Positions 44,062-51,624 of a DNA stretch of 64,000 bases are shown here, piece after piece. The stretch comes from Microbacteriaceae bacterium (GTDB lineage Bacteria; Actinomycetota; Actinomycetes; Actinomycetales; Microbacteriaceae). Within the stretch, counting starts at the first letter, position 1. The number at the start of each line of letters is the position of its first letter. The notes below the pieces were generated by a model. It made no database searches, was not told the origin of the DNA, and worked only from the letters and a program-made list of their open reading frames with translations. Position numbers and translations under genes: made by a program. The stretch is from NCBI GenBank assembly GCA_004297935.1, contig SCRE01000006.1, positions 248,001 to 312,000 of the forward strand. The letters run 5' to 3'.

Positions 44062-44960
44062 AGCGAGTCCCCCTCTCCGACGAGGGAGAGGAAGGTCTCT
44101 TCGAGACCGGACTTCTGCCGATGCAATGTGCTCAACTCGACGCCGGCCATGAAGGCGACGTGCCCGATCTGTGCGGTCTCCGCACCGGTGACCATCAGGC
44201 CGCTGCGCACAACCGTGAAGGTGAGATTGGCAGCCCGGAGCGCGGCCTCGAGCGCTTCGCGGTCGGGCGATTCGACGATGACCTGGATGTTGTCGGCGTT
44301 TTCCAGCGTCTCGAGCGACCCGCGGTGCACCAGTTCGCCCTTCGCGATGATGACGACCTCGTCGACGCTCTGCTGCACCTCGGAGAGCAGATGTGAGCTG
44401 ACCAGAATGGTGCGCCCTTCGGTGGCGAGCTCGCGGAGGAAGGTGCGGATCCACTTGATGCCTTCCGGATCGAGCCCGTTGATCGGTTCGTCGAGCACGA
44501 GCACACCCGGGTCGCCGAGCAGTGTGAAGGCGAGGCCGAGCCGTTGCCGCATGCCGAGCGAGTACCCGCCGACCCGGCGATGGCCATAATCGGCCAGGCC
44601 GACTTTCTTCAACACGACAGGCACGCGAGCCTGGTCGAGTCGGGCGGCTGTCGCGTACACGGCGAGGTGGCTGTGCGCTGTGCGTCCCGGATGGAAACTG
44701 GCGGCTTCGAGCGCGGCACCGACCGTCGTCAGAGGGGAGGGCAGATCGCGGTAGCGCACGCCGCCGAACGTGGCGGTGCCGCTGGTGGGTGTGACGAGGC
44801 CGAGCAGCATCCGCAGCGAGGTGGTCTTGCCGGCGCCGTTCGGGCCGAGGAAGCCGGTGACTCGCCCGGGCTCGACGGTGAAGCTGAGATTTGAGACGGC
44901 GGCGACTTCACCGAAATGCTTGGTCACACCGGAAAACTCGATGGGAACCCCCTGCGGCAT
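44058..44960 (-). CDS. ABC transporter ATP-binding protein (NatA/DrrA-like)
   Basis: A 300-residue ATPase. Walker A is GPNGAGKTTS, the signature region is VGGYSLGMRQRLGLAFTLL, Walker B is VLVLDEPINGLDPEG, then LVSSHLLSEV. It pairs with the ABC-2 permease encoded next. The frame is open for hundreds of codons upstream, antisense to the PLP decarboxylase, but that is a high-GC artefact. ATG 44960 has AGAGG 6 nt before it and precedes the normal domain start; ATG 44987 is an alternative. Confidence 0.9.
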   Translation of the reverse strand: MPQGVPIEFSGVTKHFGEVAAVSNLSFTVEPGRVTGFLGPNGAGKTTSLRMLLGLVTPTSGTATFGGVRYRDLPSPLTTVGAALEAASFHPGRTAHSHLAVYATAARLDQARVPVVLKKVGLADYGHRRVGGYSLGMRQRLGLAFTLLGDPGVLVLDEPINGLDPEGIKWIRTFLRELATEGRTILVSSHLLSEVQQSVDEVVIIAKGELVHRGSLETLENADNIQVIVESPDREALEAALRAANLTFTVVRSGLMVTGAETAQIGHVAFMAGVELSTLHRQKSGLEETFLSLVGEGDSL

Positions 44961-45074
44961 CGCGTTCCTCTCACTCGATGCGGACATAGCGATAGAACGA
45001 ACAGTACGCAACCGGTTGGCCCGTGTCGAGCGCGCCATGCCGTCAGCGTCTGCACACCAGCCCGGACTTTTGAG

Positions 45075-45132
45075 GCTGGCCCGGACCAGAGTGGGGTTTC
45101 CGTCCGGTCTGTCGCGCAGAGTCCGGGCCAGC
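45075..45132. repeat. 12-bp perfect inverted repeat upstream of the PLP decarboxylase gene
   Basis: GCTGGCCCGGAC (45075-45086) and GTCCGGGCCAGC (45121-45132) are exact complements with a 34-nt loop. They lie in the 201-bp divergent gap between the ABC exporter and the decarboxylase, upstream of the latter's -10. It may be a two-site operator or a long-loop stem; the rest of the gap holds no other clear element. Confidence 0.6.
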
Positions 45133-45149
45133 GGCGAGAGAGTCGCAGC

Positions 45150-45155
45150 TAGCAT
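45150..45155 (+). promoter_or_regulatory. Candidate -10 hexamer for leaderless PLP decarboxylase mRNA
   Basis: TAGCAT, 6 nt before the ATG at 45162, with no Shine-Dalgarno. The same hexamer at the same distance precedes the next gene (46687). Confidence 0.5.
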
Positions 45156-45161
45156 GAACCC

Positions 45162-46595
45162 ATGCCCACCCAACCGGATGCCTACGATGCGGCAATCGAA
45201 GCAGCCCGGGGCCACGCGTTGCGCTGGCTTGCAACCGTGGGCTCTCGCCCCGTGCCGCCGCGGATGCGCGCGAGCGAGCTTCGTGACGCGTTCGGCGGCG
45301 CACTCCCGGAGGAACCGACGGATGCCGCGACCGTCGTCGACGAGCTTGCCACGCTGGCCGAGCCGGGGCTGATGGCCATGCAGTCCGGCCGCTTCTACGG
45401 CTGGGTGACCGGCGGAACGCTGCCCGCCGCACTCGGCGCGGACTGGCTCGTCACCGCCTGGGATCAGAACGCCGCCTTGCGCTTTTCCGCTCCCGCCGTC
45501 GTCGCGGCCGAGGAGGCCGCAGCGAGCTGGCTGCTCGACCTGCTCGGGCTTCCGAACGGAAGCGACGTCGGGTTCACCACCGGCGCCACCACCTCCAACT
45601 TCGTCGGGCTCGCTGCAGCGCGGCAGGACGTGCTGGCGCGAGCGGGCTGGAACGTGGCGACCGGCGGGCTGACCGGGGCGCCTCGCATCCGGGTGTTCGT
45701 CGGCGCCGACCGGCATACCTCGATCGACTTGGCGCTGAGTTATCTCGGGTTGGGCGCGCCGATTCCCGTCGCGGCCGACGACCAGGGACGCATCCTGCCC
45801 GCTGCGCTCGCCGCTGCGATGGATGACGCGCAGGCGGACACCGCAGCCCCCGGTGACGTAGCGCCCGGCGATGCACTGCCCGGTCCGGCGATCGTGTGCC
45901 TGCAGGCCGGCAATCTGCACTCCGGCGCATTCGACCCGATGACTGAGGCGATCGCAGTCGCGCACGAACGCGGCGCATGGGTGCACGTCGACGGCGCGTT
46001 CGGGCTCTGGGCGGCCGCCAGCCCGCGCCTGCGCGATCGGCTCGCCGGGGTGGAGGGTGCCGACTCCTGGGCGACGGATGCGCACAAGACCCTCAACGTG
46101 CCCTACGACTGCGGCATAGCCATCGTCGCCCGGCCCGAGGCAGTACGCACGGTGTTCGGCGCGCGGACGAGCTATTTGATGACGGATGACCCCGGCCCGG
46201 GGGACCCGTTCGAGCGCGTTCCCGAGTTCTCGCGCCGCGCCCGCGGCGTGCCGGTGTGGGCGGCATTGCGCTCGCTCGGCCGGTCTGGGACGATCGCGCT
46301 CGTGGAGCGGTTCGCCGCGCACGCCTCCGCCTTCGCCGACGGGATCGCGCGGATCCCCGGCGCCGAGGTCATCAACGATGTCGTGTTCACGCAGGTCTGC
46401 GTCAGCTTCGGCGATGACGAGCGCACCCGGCGGGTGACCGAGCGGCTGCTGGCAAGCGGCGTCACGTGGATGTCCGGCTCACGCTGGCACGACCGCGACG
46501 TGCTGCGCATCTCGGTGAGCAACTGGTCGACGGATGCCGCGGACGTCGCGCAATCGCTCGCCGCGCTTGAGCGGGCGGCCGCGGGCATCCGCTGA
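45162..46595 (+). CDS. PLP-dependent group II decarboxylase / aminotransferase-like protein
   Basis: A 477-residue PLP enzyme of the pyridoxal-dependent decarboxylase family. Landmarks are GRFYGWVTGGTLPAALGADWL near the N-terminus, GFTTGATTSNFVGLAAAR, VHVDGAFGLWAAASP (Asp holding the PLP nitrogen) and DSWATDAHKTLNVPYDCG (Schiff-base Lys). RWHDRDVLRISVSNWSTDAADV closes the fold. Substrates in this group range from aromatic amino acids to glutamate, and none is indicated here. A Gly/Asp/Ala insert lies near residues 225-245. The gene is monocistronic with its own promoter. Confidence 0.85.
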   Translation: MPTQPDAYDAAIEAARGHALRWLATVGSRPVPPRMRASELRDAFGGALPEEPTDAATVVDELATLAEPGLMAMQSGRFYGWVTGGTLPAALGADWLVTAWDQNAALRFSAPAVVAAEEAAASWLLDLLGLPNGSDVGFTTGATTSNFVGLAAARQDVLARAGWNVATGGLTGAPRIRVFVGADRHTSIDLALSYLGLGAPIPVAADDQGRILPAALAAAMDDAQADTAAPGDVAPGDALPGPAIVCLQAGNLHSGAFDPMTEAIAVAHERGAWVHVDGAFGLWAAASPRLRDRLAGVEGADSWATDAHKTLNVPYDCGIAIVARPEAVRTVFGARTSYLMTDDPGPGDPFERVPEFSRRARGVPVWAALRSLGRSGTIALVERFAAHASAFADGIARIPGAEVINDVVFTQVCVSFGDDERTRRVTERLLASGVTWMSGSRWHDRDVLRISVSNWSTDAADVAQSLAALERAAAGIR

Positions 46596-46674
46596 GCGCG
46601 GTGCTGCCTCGGTTCGCCGGGTGCCGCCGGGTGTCGCCGGGCCCCTGGCGAACCGATCCCGCTCGGCCTGCCAA

Positions 46675-46680
46675 TAGCAT
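46675..46680 (+). promoter_or_regulatory. Candidate -10 hexamer for leaderless LssY_C gene mRNA
   Basis: TAGCAT ends 6 nt before the ATG at 46687. GAGGGC lies in the spacer and could also act as a weak ribosome-binding site, so both modes are possible. Confidence 0.45.
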
Positions 46681-46686
46681 GAGGGC

Positions 46687-48096
46687 ATGTCCGAGCCGAC
46701 AAAGGTGAGCGCACTGCCGCTGCCGCGCGGTCGCGTCTCGGTCAACGCCGCCTTCGACTACGGCTTCTTCATCTTCGGCGGACTTGCCGCCGTCTGGCTG
46801 GCCTGGCTCGTGCTCTCGGAGAGCTTCTCGTGGGGTTGGTGGCAGGTCGTCTTCTTCGTGCTGTTCTGGCTCGTGCTGGCCTACCTCGTGCTGCCGCGAC
46901 TGCATCGTATCCTGACCAGGCTGTACGTTCCGAACTACTTCATCGGACGCGCGCGCACCAGTGACGGACTGCTCGGCGATCCGATCAACCTCGCGCTGCT
47001 CGGCAGCGAAGAGCAGTTGAAGCGGGCGATGAGCCAGGCCGGCTGGACCCGCGCCGACGACGTCACCCTGGCTTCCAGCTGGCGCATCGTCACGTCCACG
47101 ATCACGCGCCGCAGCTACGATGAGGCGCCGGTCAGCCCGCTGATGCTGTTCGAAAGACAGCAGGATGTCGCATACCAGCAGGAGGTGCTGGGCAACCCGG
47201 CCAAGCGACACCATGTGCGGTTCTGGCGCAGCCCGGACGGCTGGCTGCTGCCCGGCGGGCACCAGGCGGACTGGCTGGCGGCCGGAACGTTCGACCGCAG
47301 CGTCGGCTTCTCTTTGTTCACGCTGCAGATCACCCACAAGATCGACGCGAACACCGACATCGAGCGCGACCACATCGTGAACACGCTGACCTCATCGGAT
47401 GACGCGATCGACGTGCGCGTCATCCGCGATTTCTCCACCGGCTACCACTCGCGCAACGGCGGCGGCGACACCATCGTGACGGATGGCGACCTGCCCATCG
47501 TCGACCTTCGGGCGCTGCCGGTGCCGCCCGGCGCATCGGCTGCTGCGTCACCGGTCGCCCCGGCCACGAGGCGCCCGGTGCAGATCATGCTCGGCTCACT
47601 GCTGATGCTGTTCCGCGTGTTCGCGGGCATCGTCACCATTGCGTCGATCTTCGTCAGCTGGGATGAGGTCGTGCGATCGGCCCGGATCGACGAGCCGAAT
47701 CTCACCCCGGCGGATGCGCACGCGGCGGCGGCGATCGTCATCTGGGTGCTGGTCGGTCTTGCCGCCATCGCCCTGCTGACCTACGTCGCGTTGATCGTTC
47801 TCGTGTTCCACGGCAGCAACTGGGCGCGGATTGCGGCGATGACCTTCGGAGCGATCGTCATCATCGCGAGCGCCGTCGACTATTTCAACGGCGGGCCGAA
47901 GATCACGCTGTTCACCACGCTGCCGGGTTTGGCATTCGACATCCTGGTGATGTTGGCGCTGTCCAGTCAGAGCGCGCGGGTCTGGTCACGGCTGCCGCGC
48001 AGCAGGCGGGCGCGGGCGCGGGCCGCGAAGAGGGCGGTGGATGCGGTGGATGCGGCGCGGATGACGGGGCTGCAGCATCCGGTCGGGCCGCGTTGA
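46687..48096 (+). CDS. LssY C-terminal-domain membrane protein
   Basis: A 469-residue membrane protein. Two N-terminal helices (residues ~18-65) are followed by the LssY_C domain: RLYVPNYFIGRARTSDGLLGDPINLALLGSEEQLKRAMSQAGWTRAD, then HHVRFWRSPDGWLLPGG and KIDANTDIERDHIVNTL. A further four hydrophobic helices lie in residues ~300-440. LssY is named from a Legionella type I secretion locus, but the domain's role is unknown and it is common in actinobacteria beside phosphatase-like proteins. The C-terminus is Arg/Ala rich. Confidence 0.85.
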   Translation: MSEPTKVSALPLPRGRVSVNAAFDYGFFIFGGLAAVWLAWLVLSESFSWGWWQVVFFVLFWLVLAYLVLPRLHRILTRLYVPNYFIGRARTSDGLLGDPINLALLGSEEQLKRAMSQAGWTRADDVTLASSWRIVTSTITRRSYDEAPVSPLMLFERQQDVAYQQEVLGNPAKRHHVRFWRSPDGWLLPGGHQADWLAAGTFDRSVGFSLFTLQITHKIDANTDIERDHIVNTLTSSDDAIDVRVIRDFSTGYHSRNGGGDTIVTDGDLPIVDLRALPVPPGASAAASPVAPATRRPVQIMLGSLLMLFRVFAGIVTIASIFVSWDEVVRSARIDEPNLTPADAHAAAAIVIWVLVGLAAIALLTYVALIVLVFHGSNWARIAAMTFGAIVIIASAVDYFNGGPKITLFTTLPGLAFDILVMLALSSQSARVWSRLPRSRRARARAAKRAVDAVDAARMTGLQHPVGPR

Positions 48097-48180
48097 CGCT
48101 ACCGGACCAAGTCGAGCCTGCGCGCGGTTGACGCGACGGGCTGAGTTGACGCGACCGGCGAGTTGACCCTACCAGGCCGA
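48092..48180. repeat. Degenerate GTTGACgC repeats between convergent genes
   Basis: GTTGAC starts at 48092, 48127, 48145 and 48162. Each is followed by GCkACCGG- or GCGACsGGC-like sequence and a CGA/CTGA end. The last three units are 17-18 bp apart. They fill the 91-bp gap between the LssY_C gene and the antiporter gene; no classical terminator is seen. Confidence 0.55.
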
Positions 48181-48187
48181 GACGACG

Positions 48188-49777
48188 CTACAGGGGTGGC
48201 GTGCGGGGAGTCGAGATGCGCAGAGCAGCCTCCTCCGCATCGAGGAAAGCCCTGACGCGGCGCACCGAGCCCGCCTGATAGCGGCCCTCGACATGTGCCG
48301 CCTCGACCGCTCGCCGCTCGGCGGCCAACATGGACTGGCGCAGTCTGCGATACGCAGTCGGTGACTCCTCCTCACCATCGGTGGTCGGGTTTTCCAGCGC
48401 ATCGCGGAGGAACACCTCGTTCGTGCGGAGCCGGGCGACGACGGCATTGTCGTCGGCATCCGTCACGTCGAGTTCGAGCTGATCCAATCCGGCCGACTGC
48501 GCCTCGGCGAGCAGCCGTTGCATCTCGCTCGCCTCCTGCGCGGCGTCGGGTGCCGGCAACCGCAGCCGGCGGATGACCCACGGCAGCGCTAGCCCCTCGA
48601 GCAGGGTGCCGACGACCACCACGAACGCCAAGAACTGCAGGAATTCGCGATACGGTGTCTGCGGCGGCAGCAGGAAGACGGCGGCGAGGGTCACCACTCC
48701 ACGGATGCCCGCGAAGGACACCGCGATGCTCGTGCGCCAACTCCAACCCCGCTCGCGCAGCCGCCGCGGCCCATGGCGATAGAGCACAGTGATGGCGGCC
48801 ATCCAACCGAAGCGCGCGGCGAGAAGCGCGAGCAAAACGACGACGCAGATCAGCACGACCTGGCCGAGCGTGAACCCGCTCTTCAGCGCACCGGTCAGGA
48901 TGCTCGCCAGTTCGAGTCCGATGAACAGGAACACGGTGTTCTCGAGCAGAAATTGGATCGTGCGCCAGTTGATCGACTCCGCGATGCGTGCCTCGGCCGA
49001 CTGGATGGCGGGGGATCGGTAGCCGAGGTAGAGCCCTGCGACGACGACCGCGAGCACGCCGGAACCGCCGAGCGACTGCGCGATGATGAATGCGATGTAC
49101 GGGGTGACCAGCGACAGGCTGGTGTCGAGCACCGGCGCATGCAGTCGGCGCCGGATTGTGGCCAGCACGAGCCCGACCGCGAGCCCGACGACCAGGCCGG
49201 CGACGACGGCCAGAGCGAAATCGCCGGCGATCAGCCACGGATTGAGCACCCCGGCAATTGCCACGATGGATGCGTTCAGCGCGACCAGCGCCGTCGCGTC
49301 GTTGAGCAGACTCTCGCCCTCGAGCACGGTCACGAGGCGACGCGGCAGGTGAAGGCGACCGATGATCGCGGTGATGGCGACGGTATCTGTCGGGGCGACG
49401 ACGGCGCCGAATGCGAACGCGGCGGCGAGGGTGAGCGCCGGAACGACGAGCCAGGTGGCGAAGCCGATGACGATCACCGTGAACGCGACCAGCCCGACGG
49501 ACAACAGCAGGATGCTGTCGCGGCGGGCACGGACATCCGCGAATGAGGTGCGAATAGCGGCGGCGAACAGGAGCGGCGGCAGCAGACCGTACAGAATCAG
49601 CTGGGGCTGCACCTGCACCTGCGGAATGCCCGGGATGAACGATGCGATTGCGCCGACCAGCACGAGCGCGACGGGCGCCGACCAGCCGATGCGGCGCGAC
49701 AGACCCGTGATGGTGACCGTGACCACGACGAAAGACACGATCCAGGCGATGGTGGCGACCGGATCCATGCTGTTCAT
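48188..49777 (-). CDS. Na+/H+ antiporter, CPA1 (NhaP/NHE) family
   Basis: A 529-residue membrane protein with about 12 transmembrane helices. It contains the CPA1 ion-site signature FGAVVAPTDTVAITAIIG and LEGESLLNDATALVALN, plus SFAGIRGVVTLAAVFLLP in the later core. The C-terminal ~130 residues are cytosolic and helical (EMQRLLAEAQSAGLDQLELDVTDADDNAVVARLR), as in the regulatory tails of this family. It exchanges sodium (or potassium) for protons at the membrane. The start is ATG 49777; ATG 49768 is an alternative. Confidence 0.92.
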   Translation of the reverse strand: MNSMDPVATIAWIVSFVVVTVTITGLSRRIGWSAPVALVLVGAIASFIPGIPQVQVQPQLILYGLLPPLLFAAAIRTSFADVRARRDSILLLSVGLVAFTVIVIGFATWLVVPALTLAAAFAFGAVVAPTDTVAITAIIGRLHLPRRLVTVLEGESLLNDATALVALNASIVAIAGVLNPWLIAGDFALAVVAGLVVGLAVGLVLATIRRRLHAPVLDTSLSLVTPYIAFIIAQSLGGSGVLAVVVAGLYLGYRSPAIQSAEARIAESINWRTIQFLLENTVFLFIGLELASILTGALKSGFTLGQVVLICVVVLLALLAARFGWMAAITVLYRHGPRRLRERGWSWRTSIAVSFAGIRGVVTLAAVFLLPPQTPYREFLQFLAFVVVVGTLLEGLALPWVIRRLRLPAPDAAQEASEMQRLLAEAQSAGLDQLELDVTDADDNAVVARLRTNEVFLRDALENPTTDGEEESPTAYRRLRQSMLAAERRAVEAAHVEGRYQAGSVRRVRAFLDAEEAALRISTPRTPPL

Positions 49778-49980
49778 GATCGTCGCAATGCGCCCACGGC
49801 GCCAGATATTCCCGCTGTTGCGCGGCGTGGCTACGCGGTCATCGCCTGACGTGGTCGTGGTCGTGGTCGTGGCCGCGGGCCGCTGAGTGTGCCCAAGTGG
49901 TCGTTATGAGTGCTCCACGCGCGTCAAGAGCGGCCATTTGGGCGCATTCGGCGAAGAAGACGGGGTCGCGGCCGGACCCG

Positions 49981-50282
49981 TCAAAGCGCGGCGAGACGCT
50001 TCGAAAAGGTCTGCAGCGTCTCGGCGATGGCGTGAAGGTCGGTCGCCCCACCGTCTTCGGCGAGATGTTCGGTGATCCATGATCGCGCGAGCTCCGAAGC
50101 GGGAACGCCGGCCTGGATGGCCGCGGATTCGAGTGACGCCACTTCGTCATCGGATAGCCGAATCGAATAGACCTTGGCGCGACCGCCTGGTCGGCTGACC
50201 TTGGTCGACGCTGTGGCCTGTGCGTCTTTGTGTTCTTCGGCGTGCTCGGCTTCGCTGCGGAGCAGTTCGGTGAGCTGGTCAT
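49981..50282 (-). pseudogene. Ribbon-helix-helix-type antitoxin, probably frameshifted at codon 2
   Basis: The frame reads DQLTELLRSEAEHAEEHKDAQ, then RAKVYSIRLSDDEVASLESAAIQAGVPASELARSWI, a CopG-like antitoxin core. The expected start is ATG 50282, with AGGAGG 6 nt upstream and a 4-nt overlap with the toxin stop. That ATG is one base out of frame: ATGACCAG is seen where ATGGACCAG would give MDQLTELL. A one-base deletion is inferred. The only in-frame ATG is at 50340, inside the toxin gene, and could still drive an N-extended product. Downstream, 49778-49980 is non-coding, with a GTGGTC hexamer array. Confidence 0.6.
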
Positions 50283-50530
50283 GGTGTGCCCTCCTGAGTG
50301 TTGTAATGGTTCTGATCGGTCGAATTCGCAGGCCAGCCATTCACCCCGTACACCATTCCTGCATGCTCAAGGACGATCACGGTCACAATGCGACGGGTGG
50401 TGTCGGCTCAGCCAATAATCCGCGCGGAGAGGCCGGTTCGGCTTGATGGATCAGGCTCCAGAATCACGCGGTACGGGTCAGCAAGCGCTTCACTCGCCTC
50501 GGCGGGATCGACGCCGTGGTGCATACGCAT
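50279..50530 (-). pseudogene. Small toxin-like gene interrupted by an in-frame TGA
   Basis: Starting at ATG 50530 the frame reads MRMHHGVDPAEASEALADPY, continues through ILEPDPSSRTGLSARIIG, meets TGA (50408-50410), and then stays open for about 40 codons. These include RRIVTVIVLEHAGMVYGVNG and WPANSTDQNHYN, to a final TGA overlapping the antitoxin ATG. The post-stop part looks like the genuine C-terminus of this small-toxin type (recalled pattern: 'ANGW-ANsTD'). TGG to TGA is the likely lesion. Presumed partner of the antitoxin above; the molecular activity is unknown. Confidence 0.6.
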
Positions 50531-50540
50531 GTACTGCCCT

Positions 50541-50772
50541 CGCTCCATTTCACATCGAGATTTGCGAGGGGGGCGTATGAGCGGCTGGTGTGCAGGTAGC
50601 GCTTGACTGCTTTCAGGTCGCCGCCGATGGTGCCGTTCATGCCGTCGGTCGAGATCAGGATGCGTCCGCGCAGTCCGAGCGATTCGCACAGGTCGCGCTG
50701 CCAGACGCGCACGGCATCCGGGTCGGCCAGCGGCGTGAAGACGTAGTAGAGCAGGATCTTCGGGATGGCCAC
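50541..50772 (-). pseudogene. trhO: Truncated tRNA uridine(34) hydroxylase TrhO (rhodanese family), N-terminal ~78 residues
   Basis: MAIPKILLYYVFTPLADPDA opens the fragment, with RVWQRDLCESLGLRGRILIS, TDGMNGTIGGDLKAVKRYL and NLDVKWSEG. This is the N-terminal ferredoxin-like domain of TrhO/UPF0176. Full-length actinobacterial proteins are about 300 residues and carry a rhodanese domain with the catalytic Cys. Here homology stops after KWSEG at about 50541, and the next 10 bases lead straight into the toxin-like gene. The remaining frame (to 50464) has no family similarity. The function is lost in this copy. Confidence 0.75.
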
Positions 50773-50908
50773 CGGGCAAGTTTACGTGTCGCCTCGCTGT
50801 CCTCCACAGCGGCAGGGCTACGCTATCCCTCCACAGATTCGCGGATTGCATTCCGCGACGATGCCGCTGCGGATAATCTGAATGACACCGTATGAACTGG
50901 TCTGCGAC

Positions 50909-50914
50909 TAGTCT
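50909..50914 (+). promoter_or_regulatory. Candidate -10 hexamer of the Phd/PIN toxin-antitoxin operon
   Basis: TAGTCT ends 6 nt before the antitoxin ATG. GAAAGG in the spacer may also serve as a ribosome-binding site. The 148-bp gap back to the trhO fragment contains nothing else clear. Confidence 0.4.
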
Positions 50915-50920
50915 GAAAGG

Positions 50921-51157
50921 ATGACGAATGTGGGAGCATACGAGGCGAAGACGCACCTTCCTGCGTTGCTGAAGCGAGTTGCATCCGGGGAAGAGATCAC
51001 GATCACCAAGCACGGGGCGCCCATTGCCAAGCTCGTCCCGGTGCCCGCAGCGGCGGACAAGCGGATCGGCGAGGTTGTCGACGATGTCCTGACTCACCGA
51101 TTGACCGTTCCCGACGGTCAGACTGCTCTCGGCTGGCTCAGCGAAGGACGCGGCTGA
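50921..51157 (+). CDS. Type II antitoxin, Phd/YefM family
   Basis: A 78-residue protein with the Phd/YefM fold: VGAYEAKTHLPALLKRVASGEEITITKHGAPIAKLVPV is the canonical DNA-binding and dimerisation half. The C-terminal part (LTHRLTVPDGQTALGWLSEGRG) should wrap the toxin. It neutralises the PIN ribonuclease encoded 4 nt downstream and autoregulates the operon. The neighbouring inverse-strand toxin-antitoxin pair is decayed; this one is intact. Confidence 0.92.
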   Translation: MTNVGAYEAKTHLPALLKRVASGEEITITKHGAPIAKLVPVPAAADKRIGEVVDDVLTHRLTVPDGQTALGWLSEGRG

Positions 51158-51161
51158 ACGC

Positions 51162-51572
51162 GTGCCCTTCGTGTTGGACGCGTCGGCCGTATTGCCGCTC
51201 CTGCTGTCGGACGCGCAGCCGGCAAGAGAGCTGCTTGAACACTTTCGTTCCGGCGAGGTGGCCGTTGTGCCCGGTCTGTTCGTCGTCGAGCTTGCGAATG
51301 TGCTCGTCACGGCCGTTCGTCGAGGCCGGCATCGCAAAGCGACCGTGCTCGCTCAGTTGCGCCGATTTGCGAAGCTGCCGATCGACATCCGGAGCGAACC
51401 GCTGCCGCCTGACAGGCTGGTTTCCCTGGCGATCCTACGAGGACTTACCGCGTACGACGCGAGCTATCTCGAGCTTGCCCGCTCGAGTGGCCTCGCACTC
51501 GCGACAGCGGATGCCGCGCTCGCTCGCGCAGCGGCGGCAGACAACGTCGAGCTGGTGATTCCGCTGCAGTAG
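51162..51572 (+). CDS. PIN-domain ribonuclease toxin, VapC family
   Basis: A 136-residue PIN protein. The four acidic metal ligands are Asp6 (VLDASAVL), Glu43 (VVELANVL), Asp99 (TAYDASYLELA) and Asp117 (ATADAALA), all present, so it should be active. VapC toxins cleave tRNA or rRNA site-specifically when released from antitoxin. It starts with GTG, 4 nt after the Phd/YefM-type antitoxin stop; this antitoxin class with a VapC toxin is common in actinobacteria. Confidence 0.93.
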   Translation: MPFVLDASAVLPLLLSDAQPARELLEHFRSGEVAVVPGLFVVELANVLVTAVRRGRHRKATVLAQLRRFAKLPIDIRSEPLPPDRLVSLAILRGLTAYDASYLELARSSGLALATADAALARAAAADNVELVIPLQ

Positions 51573-51624
51573 CCGCTCACGCGCGCGATCACGCGCCGTG
51601 CTGCATCCACTACCGTGGTGAACA

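Noticed and set aside
44961-46322. Minus-strand frame of over 750 codons continuing upstream from the ABC ATPase
   Set aside because: It runs antisense to the PLP decarboxylase, has no family similarity beyond the ATPase part, and a good start with ribosome-binding site exists at 44960. Long antisense frames are normal at this GC content.
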